Shown: positions 51,015 through 59,780 of the stretch, piece by piece | How positions within the stretch are numbered: the stretch's first letter is position 1 | Layout of the letters: the number at the start of each line of letters is the position of its first letter | NCBI GenBank assembly: GCA_035495315.1 | Contig: DATJGF010000180.1 | Location: forward strand, 1-64,000 | Length of the DNA: 64,000 bases | DNA from: DATJGF01 sp035495315 | GTDB lineage: Bacteria; Verrucomicrobiota; Verrucomicrobiia; Limisphaerales; UBA8199 | Direction: 5' to 3' | Made by a program: the position numbers and the translations under genes | Notes under the pieces: generated by a model | Told to the model about the DNA's origin: nothing | Database searches by the model: none | The model's input: only the letters and a program-made list of their open reading frames with translations

Positions 51015-53225
51015 ATGCCTGCCCACCACCGTTCGACCCCTCATCCAAGTGCCGGTAAGCGCGACTCGTGGCGCCCTCAGTGTGCTCGAGCCGTCGCCAC
51101 AGGATTACAAATCCTTTTAGTGACGGGACTGCTGCTCGGTGCCTCATTCCCAAGTTCGGTAAGCGCGGCGGAGCCGAACCCCCCGCCAAAACCCAAACCC
51201 GCTAAGTTTCGGGTTTCGGGGTATGGCTGGCTAGGTAACCGCGTCCTCAAACGCATGCTCCGCACGGTGGAACTGGGCGGGGCCAAGCCGCAGTATTTCA
51301 CTTCGACGTTCGTTGAGGATTCCGCTTTGATTTTGACCGCGCGCATTAAAGGTGATGGTTATTTGAAGCCGGCTGTCACCGTTCGGCTGCGTCTGTCCGA
51401 TGGCTCAGCACTCCAGGTCCGGGCCGAAGATCTGCTGGAAAACCCGTTACCCCGCGGTATCCGCGTTACGAGGGCGCATTTCATTATCCAAAAAGGAGAA
51501 CTTTATTATTTTAGTGACATCCAATTTGCGGGGCTGAATTCGATTCCTCCGAAACAAGCGCTTTCCTATTTTGTTGAGACCCAGACGCTGTTTCGGGTCA
51601 GGCACGGACGAATTTACACTCCTGAAAGATTGCAGCATGGCGTTGCCAGCTTGACGGATCTGCTCGACCAACTGGGTCATAGAGACGCAACCGTGCATGC
51701 AACCGATCTCCAACAGGATGACAAAACCGGCGCCGTTAGTGTCCGTATCGAAGTTAACGAAGGACCTAAGTTTATGGTCCGCTCGGTGCGAGAGGAGTTC
51801 TTTCCGGAAGGGGCTAGCCAACCGGAATGGCAACGAACGGTGCATCCCAACAAGCCCTATTCGAAGTTATGGCTGCAGGACTTCACTCTGAGCTTGAAAA
51901 CAAATGAGTTTCATCGCGGGTTTCCCGATACGGCGGTGGATATCCAAACCGTAAAGGGAACGTCATCGACGAATGAAGTTGAATTGGATCTTTCGGCGCG
52001 GATTAAAAGTGGCCCGCAGGTTCGAGTCGCGCAGGTGCGCTTTGCGGGCGAGCGCAAGACCAGTGCATGGCTTTTGAAGCGGCGCGTACGTATTCAGCGC
52101 GGTGATTTGCTCGATCCCATCCGCGTTGAGGATGGCCGCTATCGCTTGGCGCGTCTTGGGATTTTCGATACGGTTGACCTCGACTACCACAACGTCAGCG
52201 AGCACGAACGTGAGGTGATTTACCGTCTCAAGGAGGGCAAGACGCTAAACATCAGCCTGCTGATCGGTTGGGGGAGCTATGAATTATTGCGAGGCGGCGT
52301 TGAGGCCGACCTGAACAACCTGTGGGGTTTGGCGCATCATGCTGAATTTACCGTCATTCAATCGTTCAAGGCTTCCAGCGGCAACTTCATCTATACAGTT
52401 CCGGAACTTGTAGGGAAAGACATCGACTTGTTTTTGAATGCCTCGGGTTTGCGGCGCGAGGAGGTCTCATTTACGCGGATTGAGTACGGTGGCGGCGCCG
52501 GGTTGCACAAAAACTTCCAATCCGCCGCGACCGATGTCAGCGCGCGGTATAATTATCAAATCTTGAACGCGCAGGATTTTACCGAGTTCGAAGCGGTAGC
52601 CAGCGAAGGTTTGACCAATCCTGCCGTGGGTGCGGTTATCTTTGAGGTCAAACATGACCGTCGTGACAACCCGCTATATCCGCGAAACGGCTACAAGATT
52701 TTCACAACCGTCGAAACCAGTTCGGAATATCTCGGCGGTGACGCAAATTATGAGCGCATCGAGATTTCCCCGTCCTGGCATCATCCGCTGGGGGGCGGAC
52801 GTTATATCAGCCTGGGACTCAGCCATGGTGTGGACATCAGCTTTGGCGAGCCGGCCAATAATCTTCCCTTCAACAAGCGATTCTTCCCGGGCGGCAACAA
52901 TTCCATTCGGGGGTATCAGGAGGGCGAAGCCTCGCCGCGGAATGCCTCGGGTCAAATCCTCGGGGCGGAAACCTACACCCTAGCAACTGTCGAATTGGAA
53001 CAGGCCTTAACGCCCAAATGGTCAATTGTCATCTTTTCCGACTCGCTGGGTTTTGCTCACCGGATTGCCGATTACCCATTCGACACCGGTCTTTTCTCCG
53101 TCGGCGGCGGCTTGCGCTTGCGCACGCTGATTGGTCCAGTGCGTCTTGAATACGGGTATAATCTAAACCCGCGCCCGCACGATCCCTCCGGGACACTCCA
53201 ATTTTCGCTGGGCTTTCCTTTCTAG
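51015..53225 (+). CDS. tamA: TamA/BamA-like outer-membrane protein (Omp85 family)
   Basis: 736 residues from ATG 51015; AGGTGA at 51004-51009 forms the ribosome binding site and includes the tamB stop codon, so translation is probably coupled. An in-frame ATG at 50988 inside tamB would add nine residues. Signal peptide (LQILLVTGLLLGASFPSSVSA), several POTRA-like beta-alpha-alpha-beta units (RVTRAHFIIQKGELYYFSDI, SVRIEVNEGPKFMVRSV, QVRVAQVRFAGERKTSAWLL) and a C-terminal barrel of the bacterial surface antigen type (FEVKHDRRDNPLYPRNGY, FPGGNNSIRGYQEG, GPVRLEYGYNLNP). Works with TamB in outer-membrane biogenesis. Confidence 0.88.
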   Translation: MPAHHRSTPHPSAGKRDSWRPQCARAVATGLQILLVTGLLLGASFPSSVSAAEPNPPPKPKPAKFRVSGYGWLGNRVLKRMLRTVELGGAKPQYFTSTFVEDSALILTARIKGDGYLKPAVTVRLRLSDGSALQVRAEDLLENPLPRGIRVTRAHFIIQKGELYYFSDIQFAGLNSIPPKQALSYFVETQTLFRVRHGRIYTPERLQHGVASLTDLLDQLGHRDATVHATDLQQDDKTGAVSVRIEVNEGPKFMVRSVREEFFPEGASQPEWQRTVHPNKPYSKLWLQDFTLSLKTNEFHRGFPDTAVDIQTVKGTSSTNEVELDLSARIKSGPQVRVAQVRFAGERKTSAWLLKRRVRIQRGDLLDPIRVEDGRYRLARLGIFDTVDLDYHNVSEHEREVIYRLKEGKTLNISLLIGWGSYELLRGGVEADLNNLWGLAHHAEFTVIQSFKASSGNFIYTVPELVGKDIDLFLNASGLRREEVSFTRIEYGGGAGLHKNFQSAATDVSARYNYQILNAQDFTEFEAVASEGLTNPAVGAVIFEVKHDRRDNPLYPRNGYKIFTTVETSSEYLGGDANYERIEISPSWHHPLGGGRYISLGLSHGVDISFGEPANNLPFNKRFFPGGNNSIRGYQEGEASPRNASGQILGAETYTLATVELEQALTPKWSIVIFSDSLGFAHRIADYPFDTGLFSVGGGLRLRTLIGPVRLEYGYNLNPRPHDPSGTLQFSLGFPF

Positions 53226-53337
53226 AAGAAGCTGTTGCAGAATAAGCCAACATCGAAAGCCGAATACCGGCCGAAAGCATTTCCAAGTGCCCTTTAGCGA
53301 GCGGGGGACCGCGGGCGCCTAACAGCTGTGTTGTTTC

Positions 53338-54042
53338 CTATTCCGTCGTCTGGAAGGTGAAATGCTGTGTCTGTCGCAGGTGCGTCAAGGCATACAGCAG
53401 AACGTAAGCAACGAACATGAAAGTGGCAAAGAGGGCTGGAAATACGAAGGAAGCCGGATGGGCCAGTGGGTCAGTAGCCCAGTGTCCGATGCTACGGGAC
53501 AGGGCAAAGGGCTTCAGCAGGACATCCCAACTGTTGAAGCGGAGAACACGGCCAAGGTAAACGCCAAATCCACTCAACGCGGCCACAATGGCGATGAATA
53601 GCCAACTGGCGGCCTGGCCGAGCGTCCGCCGGACTACCGACTGCATCAGGAAAAGGGAAACAAAACCTAGCACTAGCCCGGTTAGTGCACACAACAGTAC
53701 CAGGACCAGGTCGACCCAAAAATGTCCGTAACGCGAGGCGTCCAGATGGATTATATCGGTAAAGATGTACGGGGCATTTGGAAAAAAAAGCAACCATGCG
53801 CCGGCAAAGCCCCAGAATCGCCAATTTCTTCCCACTCGCTTCTGGTGGGCATCGCACGCAGCGAGCGCGAAAAGCAAGGGTACCCAGGCCAAAAAAAGGT
53901 TCCAGGCAAGAAAGCCGTAATGCAAGTGTCCGGTCCAGATGATCCGCGCGGCCACCAGGGCAACGCTAACGCCGGAGGCCATCAACAAAGCGAGCACGGC
54001 CATAGCCGTTTCTCTTTTGAATGCCAGTCTCAATAAATACAT
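53338..54042 (-). CDS. DUF1361 membrane protein
   Basis: 234 residues with about seven membrane helices. The diagnostic block AWNLFLAWVPLLFAL, then GAWLLFFPNAPYIFTDIIHL and the GFGVYLGRVLRFNSWDVL segment place it in DUF1361, of unknown function. It is downstream of the three-membrane-protein run on the same strand, 83 bp away, and convergent with tamA. Confidence 0.88.
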   Translation of the reverse strand: MYLLRLAFKRETAMAVLALLMASGVSVALVAARIIWTGHLHYGFLAWNLFLAWVPLLFALAACDAHQKRVGRNWRFWGFAGAWLLFFPNAPYIFTDIIHLDASRYGHFWVDLVLVLLCALTGLVLGFVSLFLMQSVVRRTLGQAASWLFIAIVAALSGFGVYLGRVLRFNSWDVLLKPFALSRSIGHWATDPLAHPASFVFPALFATFMFVAYVLLYALTHLRQTQHFTFQTTE

Positions 54043-54124
54043 ATGTTACCCGGACCCTGCATCATAGTCCGCGACGCCATTTAGTCACGAACTTAAAGCC
54101 TGTCCTTAAGCCGCTGAATTTAGA

Positions 54125-54877
54125 TTAGCGCGGTTCGGTCTTCAATGGCTTAAGGCAATCACCCCAGTGCGTCAGAAACAGTTTTTTCTCTTGAGGAAAG
54201 AAGGTATCGGACTTGCCTACCAGCGGGCGTAAAGCAGTCGTCATCTGGACGGCTACTAACATGAAAATGATGACCCACGTGTTCAGGCCGGCAGTAGAAC
54301 GGGCTTGGGAATGCGAAAAACCTGCCTGTAAGAAGCGGAGCCCAAAACAACTGGCAATGAACCAAAAGACGAGATGAAGCGCACCCATCCAGGCGACTGA
54401 TTCGGTAGATTGGGAAAAGAGCCAGGCAACCGGGGCAAAGCCGACGAGAAGGATCGTCATCAAGAGCAGTAAGCCGGCGACCAGCCCGCAGATCTCACCG
54501 AATCGAGCTTGTGACCCACTTAGACAGGCAAAAATGTAAAGGCTGGGCAGACAGATTAGGGCAGAAATCAACAGACCACCGGCGATTTTTAGTGGAGCAG
54601 CCCAGATTTGGGTTCCCATCGAAAAGCTGCCGACGACCAGGCCATAAAGGACGGCGCATAAGAGCGCCACAGAGAACATTGCGGCAATCAACCCGCCTGA
54701 ACCACCTTGCCGGAGTTGGAACATGACGCGCCGGGGTTGTCGCAGGATGGCTTCGGCTGCAGCGACTGCGTTCGGGATTGGTTCGCGTTCGCTCGGTTCT
54801 TCACCTAAGGCCAATCCAGGAGCGTTGATGAGCGGCGCAGGGATTGGCGGTGGTACATTGGATGGTATTGAGTTCAT
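54125..54877 (-). CDS. Polytopic membrane protein, paralogue of its upstream neighbour
   Basis: 250 residues: a Pro-rich cytosolic N-terminus of about 55 residues, then six predicted membrane helices. The middle (LCAVLYGLVVGSFSMGTQIWAAPLKI) and the last part (MLVAVQMTTALRPLVGKSD) align by eye with the gene at 54906-55628, so the two are paralogues. Family not recognised. 28 bp separate them, suggesting one transcript. Confidence 0.6.
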   Translation of the reverse strand: MNSIPSNVPPPIPAPLINAPGLALGEEPSEREPIPNAVAAAEAILRQPRRVMFQLRQGGSGGLIAAMFSVALLCAVLYGLVVGSFSMGTQIWAAPLKIAGGLLISALICLPSLYIFACLSGSQARFGEICGLVAGLLLLMTILLVGFAPVAWLFSQSTESVAWMGALHLVFWFIASCFGLRFLQAGFSHSQARSTAGLNTWVIIFMLVAVQMTTALRPLVGKSDTFFPQEKKLFLTHWGDCLKPLKTEPR

Positions 54878-54905
54878 AACATTGGTTCAGGTGTTAGCCT
54901 TTTAT

Positions 54906-55628
54906 TTATTGCACTTGCAGCAAATGCATAGCTGCGCGAAAAACCGTTTCATAAAAATTGCCTTGGAATGCGGTAGGGCGCAGGAAAACAACCGGCAGGT
55001 CCGGCGAGCCGATGAAGGGACGGAGTATCCAAGCCAGTTGACTGCCGAGGAACAGGTTCCCTGCGAGCCAGGCGAACAACACCCGGCGAGCGACCGCAGC
55101 TTTACCGCTCAGGTGTTTCAGGAGTTGGACGAGCCGGAGGTTCGCGGCAATTCCAGCAAAGGCGATGATCGCGACCAGCGAGAGTTGAATCAGGTTGTAA
55201 GTCACACCTGAGGTTTGAGAGTCCGGCATCAGGGGCGGCATATTCCAAATCATAAACGCGGCGACCGGGCTCAGCGCACCCAAAATGGCGGAAGCGATCG
55301 TGAAGCTCATCAGCATTGCCTTAAGAGATTGCTTGAATCCGATATTCAGACCCAGCAAGGGGGCGAGCATCGCATTAAGCAAGGCGTTGCCCAAGGTGGT
55401 GAGGAGAATTATCAGCGGCAGTTTTGCCGCCACAAATAGAGCCTGTAATGGGGCACGCCAATACCCGATGGCTGCGCCATAAAGTCCAGACCCGGCGACA
55501 ATAATGATCACACACCGGCTCACATCTGTGGCATGGGAGTTTTCAATCCAGGTACGGAAATACTCTGCTTCCCCTCGGAGCAAGGAGCTGAGGCTGGTTT
55601 TGTCGAGAGTTGGGGCGCTGATAGCCAT
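54906..55628 (-). CDS. Polytopic membrane protein of unknown function
   Basis: 240 residues, about six helices. The conserved-looking landmarks are SGLYGAAIGYWRAPLQALFVAAKLPL early and GNLFLGSQLAWILRPFIGSPDLPVVFLR near the end. The same pattern, more degenerate, is in the next gene downstream. 10 bp from the upstream gene (55639-56367) and 28 bp from the downstream one. A family I have seen in similar bacteria but cannot name. Confidence 0.6.
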   Translation of the reverse strand: MAISAPTLDKTSLSSLLRGEAEYFRTWIENSHATDVSRCVIIIVAGSGLYGAAIGYWRAPLQALFVAAKLPLIILLTTLGNALLNAMLAPLLGLNIGFKQSLKAMLMSFTIASAILGALSPVAAFMIWNMPPLMPDSQTSGVTYNLIQLSLVAIIAFAGIAANLRLVQLLKHLSGKAAVARRVLFAWLAGNLFLGSQLAWILRPFIGSPDLPVVFLRPTAFQGNFYETVFRAAMHLLQVQ

Positions 55629-55638
55629 AGCCGGATCC

Positions 55639-56367
55639 TCAGCTCGGCTCGATTTTCGCCAGTTCCGGGGTTGGTCTCAGCCGGCTGTGCACGAGGAATT
55701 CCCGCAAAAGCACCAGGGCAGGCATGGCCATCAAAACAAAGCCGACTCCAAATAAGGGCCAATTGAAGCTAACCGGCAGTACATTGCGCACCGCGTCCTC
55801 ACCATGCTTGAGCGCCCTGATGCTGTCGCTCATAAAGACATATAAGGCAATCAACACCCCGATCCAACTCATCAGCCATGCTCGTCTTTCCCCGATCGGT
55901 TTGGTATCCTCGGGTTCACTGTTAACCAGGGTTCCCCAAATGATCATCAGGGCGGCGATTGATATTGGCGCGCACACCGGTCCCCACCATGGCAACGGCA
56001 GCAAAAACAGAATATCCCAGTCGAACAACGAATGGGGCCAGCCACACATTACCCTAAGAAAGAGGTAATAGAAAATATCCCAAATACCGAATGCAATCGC
56101 CGAATAACCGAGGCGCTTCCGCCACGTCGATCCAATCATCATTCCGATCGTTAGCAGCATCACCAACGTGGCGGCTTCACGGACAAGTTCAGTTTTTCCA
56201 AGGTTCGCAAACTCGGGCAACGGATTCGGTTGATAAGGTTCCATGCGATTAAACATCGTCCGCAGATAGAAAACCACCGCAGCTTCCACCCAGGCCATCG
56301 CAATGGCGAAAACGGTTACGGTCCACCACCGGGCGGTTGCAGCTGATTCAATACTCTTAGTCGACAT
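55639..56367 (-). CDS. Polytopic membrane protein of unknown function
   Basis: 242 residues, about seven helices. Landmarks: AWVEAAVVFYLRTMF near the start, VREAATLVMLLTIGMMIGS, GIWDIFYYLFLRVMCGWPHSLFDWDILFLLPLPWWGPV. The WDIFYY and LFLLPLPWWGPV blocks are those of a conserved family without known function. 5 bp after ispH, so very likely co-transcribed with it. Confidence 0.65.
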   Translation of the reverse strand: MSTKSIESAATARWWTVTVFAIAMAWVEAAVVFYLRTMFNRMEPYQPNPLPEFANLGKTELVREAATLVMLLTIGMMIGSTWRKRLGYSAIAFGIWDIFYYLFLRVMCGWPHSLFDWDILFLLPLPWWGPVCAPISIAALMIIWGTLVNSEPEDTKPIGERRAWLMSWIGVLIALYVFMSDSIRALKHGEDAVRNVLPVSFNWPLFGVGFVLMAMPALVLLREFLVHSRLRPTPELAKIEPS

Positions 56368-56372
56368 ATGAT

Positions 56373-57284
56373 CTATGCTGCTTTGAGTGGCTGCGAGGAT
56401 AGGTGTGCAGGGCGGACGTCGTTTGCGACCCGGTTCGGCTCAGGTTGGCTGCCGCTCCAATTCAGCAGCCAGATTTCAATTGAATTGATGATCGAGTCAG
56501 GCGTTGAAGTTCCCGCCGTGATCCCAACTGTGTCGGCCCCGGCAAACCATTCAGGCTTTAGATCGTCCGCCGTCTGCACATGATAAACCCGAGAGCAGTG
56601 TTTGAGACAGGTCTTCACTAATTCGTGCGTATTGTTGCTGTGGGCGCCACCGATTACGACCACAACGTCGGATTTCTGCGCCAACTCGCTCGCGGCGTTT
56701 TGACGTTGTTTGGTCGGCTGGCAGACCGTGTCGATAAAACGCACGTCCGACTTCGGAAAGCGCCACCGGATCAGGCCGACTAAATATCTAACCCGGTCGA
56801 TTGGTTGAGTGGTCTGGGCCGCAATGCCGAAGCGCGGCCGCTCCGGTAATGCGAAGACGTCGGCTTCAGTGAGCACGACGTCAAAAGACTTCAAATCCTC
56901 AGTCATGCCGCGGACCTCGACATGGTCGCGTTTGCCAATCAGCACAGGATGATAACCTTCTTGCACTAATTTTTCCACTGCGCGGTGAGCCGCATGAACG
57001 AGGGGGCAGGTGGCTTCTAGCACGCCGAGACCATGCTGACGCGCGCGCGACATGCTTGTCTGCGAGGCGCCGTGGGCCGTGATCATCACGGTCGACGTCT
57101 GCACGCCCGCAATCTGGTGCGCGATGGTGATTCCGCGCGCGCGCAATTGTTCGAGCACGGTTTCATTATGAACCAGGTCGCCCAAAATAGTGAGTGGCTG
57201 GTTGCGGGATTCCTCGAGAGCCAAGGCGATGGCGTCGCGGACGCCGAAGCACATACCGAGATGTTCTGAGCGAATAATTTTCAT
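56373..57284 (-). CDS. ispH: 4-hydroxy-3-methylbut-2-enyl diphosphate reductase
   Basis: Last step of the MEP isoprenoid pathway, a [4Fe-4S] enzyme in the cytosol giving IPP and DMAPP. From ATG 57284 the protein has 303 residues. The three cluster cysteines are in HLGMCFGVRDAI, LEATCPLVHAAH and FIDTVCQPTKQRQ; the catalytic His/Glu environment is seen as GDLVHNETV and TAHGASQ, and the diphosphate-binding part as GAHSNNTHEL and TAGTSTPDSII. A palindromic operator-like site (57347-57361) lies 63-77 bp before its start. First gene of a run with three membrane proteins. Confidence 0.9.
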   Translation of the reverse strand: MKIIRSEHLGMCFGVRDAIALALEESRNQPLTILGDLVHNETVLEQLRARGITIAHQIAGVQTSTVMITAHGASQTSMSRARQHGLGVLEATCPLVHAAHRAVEKLVQEGYHPVLIGKRDHVEVRGMTEDLKSFDVVLTEADVFALPERPRFGIAAQTTQPIDRVRYLVGLIRWRFPKSDVRFIDTVCQPTKQRQNAASELAQKSDVVVVIGGAHSNNTHELVKTCLKHCSRVYHVQTADDLKPEWFAGADTVGITAGTSTPDSIINSIEIWLLNWSGSQPEPNRVANDVRPAHLSSQPLKAA

Positions 57285-57346
57285 AGAGAAAAAAGGAGAA
57301 TTAAGATTTTGGCAGAACGGCATTCGCGAGAGTCCTCTCTAAGCTG

Positions 57347-57361
57347 CTTTGCATTGCAAAG
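57347..57361. promoter_or_regulatory. Palindromic operator-like site before ispH
   Basis: CTTTGCA-T-TGCAAAG, a perfect 7-bp inverted repeat around one base, 63-77 bp upstream of the ispH start codon. Almost the same 15-mer stands before the membrane/winged-helix operon at 58342-58356. Likely the site of the regulator at 57402-57710. Confidence 0.6.
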
Positions 57362-57401
57362 TATTCAGACGCACGGGTCCCGCTTTCGTTCAAAATCATC
57401 G

Positions 57402-57710
57402 CTATTTACCTTTGGTTTGCTGGATGATTTGCTCCAGCAGGTTGATGTAATTGGTGAAGGCCTTCTTGCCGGCGGCGGTCAATGAACAGGTAGTCAACGG
57501 TCGGTTGTGTTGGAAGGATTTGGTAACCGAGACGTAACCGGCTTCCTGGAGAGTGCGAATATGCGTCGTCAGATTGCCGTCGGTCATGGCGAGGGCATCC
57601 CGCATTTCGGTAAACGACAATTCGGGTGTGGCGGCCAGCATCGACATAATGGCCAGCCGCCCTTTCTCGTGAATAACGCGATCGAGCTGGAGGAAGGATT
57701 GCGGGTTCAC
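57402..57710 (-). CDS. Winged-helix transcriptional regulator (MarR/ArsR-like, HTH_34 type)
   Basis: 102 residues made of one winged helix-turn-helix: LDRVIHEKGRLAIMSMLAAT, then ELSFTEMRDALAMTDGNLTTHIRTLQEAGYVSV (recognition helix around DGNLTTHIRTLQ) and a C-terminal helix for dimerisation. Its ATG overlaps the stop of the upstream membrane-protein gene by 4 bp. Palindromes consistent with a dimeric winged-helix protein are found upstream of this operon and of ispH. No metal or effector site can be seen. Confidence 0.8.
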   Translation of the reverse strand: MNPQSFLQLDRVIHEKGRLAIMSMLAATPELSFTEMRDALAMTDGNLTTHIRTLQEAGYVSVTKSFQHNRPLTTCSLTAAGKKAFTNYINLLEQIIQQTKGK

Positions 57711-58333
57711 GATTCATTCCTGCGCTGCTCGGTGAAGTAAAGGTAAATGCCATACGCCAAATGCAGTCCGCCGAATACGCCGCCCATGACCTGGTGCCCG
57801 CCGCTGAGTGAGAGCAGGGCATCGGTCTGGCAGCGGGAGGCGATTAACGCGCAGCCTGTGAGAATAAATAGCCAACCCAGCAGCTTAATCCCGCGGTGCA
57901 TGAAGAAACCGGCCGCAGTCAAGGCACAACCGTAGAGTAAAATCCATAAGGCGGGTAGGGCCCACGGCTGAAGGAAATCCCAGTTTGGGCACGCCAGGCT
58001 TAGCACACCGGCAATTGATCCGACAAACAGGGCAGGCAGGAGCGCCTGGGCGATGCGGCGGGTTGGCGGCGACCAAAAGGGCTCTGATTCCTTGAGGGCC
58101 TGGCGTCGTACCAGCAAAAACGATCCGATCAGAGCAGCAACCCCCAGCGCAGCCCAATAGCCGATAAATGCCTGAGCTGAGTTGATATGCAAAGCCCAGC
58201 CCACGATGCCGCCGGCGACTCCCAGCAGTCCGTTGAAGATCATGACGGGGGCAAGCGCGCGGCGGTAGAGGGCGGAGCGCTCCATGAGGGTGCGAATGAC
58301 CTGGAGATGCTCGGCCGCCCAATTCGATTCCAT
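57707..58333 (-). CDS. Polytopic membrane protein partnered with a winged-helix regulator
   Basis: 208 residues with about six membrane helices (APVMIFNGLLGVAGGIVGWAL, IGYWAALGVAALIGSFLLV, ALLPALFVGSIAGVLSLA, ALPALWILLYGCALTAAGFF and two more). Cytosolic N-terminus with a helical LQVIRTLMERSALYRRAL motif. The pairing of a small winged-helix gene with a membrane protein by a 4-bp overlap is common and suggests the membrane protein is co-regulated with or signals to it. Function unknown. Confidence 0.65.
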   Translation of the reverse strand: MESNWAAEHLQVIRTLMERSALYRRALAPVMIFNGLLGVAGGIVGWALHINSAQAFIGYWAALGVAALIGSFLLVRRQALKESEPFWSPPTRRIAQALLPALFVGSIAGVLSLACPNWDFLQPWALPALWILLYGCALTAAGFFMHRGIKLLGWLFILTGCALIASRCQTDALLSLSGGHQVMGGVFGGLHLAYGIYLYFTEQRRNES

Positions 58334-58341
58334 GAGCTAGA

Positions 58342-58356
58342 CTTTGCACTACAAAG
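58342..58356. promoter_or_regulatory. Palindromic operator-like site before the membrane/winged-helix operon
   Basis: CTTTGCACTACAAAG, with ACTTTG...CAAAGT arms, ending 9 bp before the start codon at 58333 on the minus strand. It differs from the ispH site (57347-57361) at two of fifteen positions. Position near the start codon fits repression by the regulator of its own operon. Confidence 0.6.
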
Positions 58357-58485
58357 TGAAATCTGTCAAGCGTTCTGATCACTACGACCGCAGCCGAAAG
58401 TCAGATTTCTTCGCAGATTGCCTCTTTACGATTGGCGGTGATTGAACGAGAATCAATGCCAAGCAGCAGTCCGCGGGCGGACTTG

Positions 58486-58505
58486 TTATCGTTTATTATC
58501 GTTTA
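58486..58505. promoter_or_regulatory. Tandem TTATCGTTTA repeat before the AraC-type gene
   Basis: TTATCGTTTA occurs twice in direct tandem, 58486-58505, 22 bp upstream of the start at 58527, in an AT-rich stretch. Direct repeats of one helical turn are typical of AraC-family binding sites, so autoregulation is possible; no experimental or comparative support. Confidence 0.4.
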
Positions 58506-58526
58506 GGTGTTCGTTAATGATAATCA

Positions 58527-59423
58527 ATGAAGCCCTTGGCATTTGAGGATTTGGCGCGCCTGCCACTCGTTTCCTTCTATGAGGGAGCGTTCCGCAGAGC
58601 AACCGGTGTCACGCTCAAGGTGGTTCCCGCTCAAGGGAATTGGCAAGGTCGTCAATTCGGATGTCAGGACAATTTGTTCTGCAGGTTAATGGCCTGCGAC
58701 CCGACAACCTCGGGTATATGTCTGGAAACTGAGGAGCGAGCGCGACAGAACGCTGCACGCAAACTGAGCACACACCAACTTTATTGTCATGCGGGCCTCA
58801 CCGTCGTTGCCACCCCGGTCATTGTTGGGGGCCATCACATCGCCACGCTTCTGAGCGGTCAGATTTTCCGGCGCGAACCCACCGAGCGTGATTTTCAAAT
58901 GATCATTGCGCGGTTAGGAAACGGTGTGACGCAGGATTGGATAAAGAAAGCTCGAAAGGCTTACTTCGAAACGGCCGTATTAACGGCCGAACGCTTCCAG
59001 GCAGCGGTCCAATTGCTGGAGGTCTTTGCCCAATATCTGGCGGACTCAGCCGGTCGTTTGGCTCTTGCCGGTTTAAAGGTCGATCCCCCTCCGGTGGCGA
59101 GCGCGAAGGAATTCGTCCAGGCCCATGTCGAGGAAACCATTTCCCTGGAACAGGTCGTCGAGCACGTGCACGTTAGCCGCTTTTATTTTTGCAAGCTCTT
59201 CAAGAAAGTGACCGGCCTCACACTCACTGAATACATAGCGCGCGCCCGCGTCGAGAAGGCAAAAGCACTGCTGAGCGATCCTTCGCGAAGAATCTCAGAA
59301 ATTGTTTTTGCTTCAGGTTTCGGTTCAATCCCACGGTTCAACAGCGTGTTCAAGCGGCATGTCGGCATGCCACCTTCTGAATACCGCGAACTGCTGCGGT
59401 CAAAGCTGGCCATTAATCAATGA
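58527..59423 (+). CDS. AraC-family regulator with PocR sensory domain
   Basis: 298 residues. The first 170 match the PocR ligand-binding domain with its Cys-rich core (CQDNLFCRLMACDPTTSGICLET, LYCHAGLTVVATPVIVGGHHIATLLSGQIF), which binds small organic ligands in its founding members. The last 100 are the two helix-turn-helix units of AraC (ISLEQVVEHVHVSRFYFCKLFKKVTGLTLTEYIARARV, RRISEIVFASGFGSIPRFNSVFKRHVGMPPSEYR). It is the first plus-strand gene before the cytochrome cluster, 357 bp away, and may control it. Confidence 0.88.
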   Translation: MKPLAFEDLARLPLVSFYEGAFRRATGVTLKVVPAQGNWQGRQFGCQDNLFCRLMACDPTTSGICLETEERARQNAARKLSTHQLYCHAGLTVVATPVIVGGHHIATLLSGQIFRREPTERDFQMIIARLGNGVTQDWIKKARKAYFETAVLTAERFQAAVQLLEVFAQYLADSAGRLALAGLKVDPPPVASAKEFVQAHVEETISLEQVVEHVHVSRFYFCKLFKKVTGLTLTEYIARARVEKAKALLSDPSRRISEIVFASGFGSIPRFNSVFKRHVGMPPSEYRELLRSKLAINQ

Positions 59424-59780
59424 ATTAGCAAGGTAGGGAGTCAGCGAATCAAAGGTTGGTCTGGAACAGCGCCTTTGTTTGCCAACGTACAATTGATTGA
59501 TTCGCAGATTCACTGATCGAATCCTGCTGAGCGGCTGGTGCGCTGCTTTCTTCGGCCCAAGCCTCCTTCATTTGCTCGCCAGCACGCCTCCAGTTTCCTC
59601 ACAGCCAATAGGCAATCAGCAAAAGCCAACCGTCAAGTAGCCACGAAACCGCGCAAAAGGCTATACGAAAGAAGCTGCGGAAAGGCAGCCCGGGTCGAGC
59701 GCCGGTAGTTGGTCCGAAATGTCTGTTGGCCGGCGCCAGTACTATGGTCCTAAACACAAACCAGTAACCGAAGGAAATAC
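59424..59780. other. Intergenic region between the AraC-type gene and the cytochrome cluster
   Basis: 357 bp with no gene. It should hold the cluster promoter, but I cannot point to a -35/-10 pair. The cluster's first ATG is preceded by GAAGGA. Confidence 0.4.
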
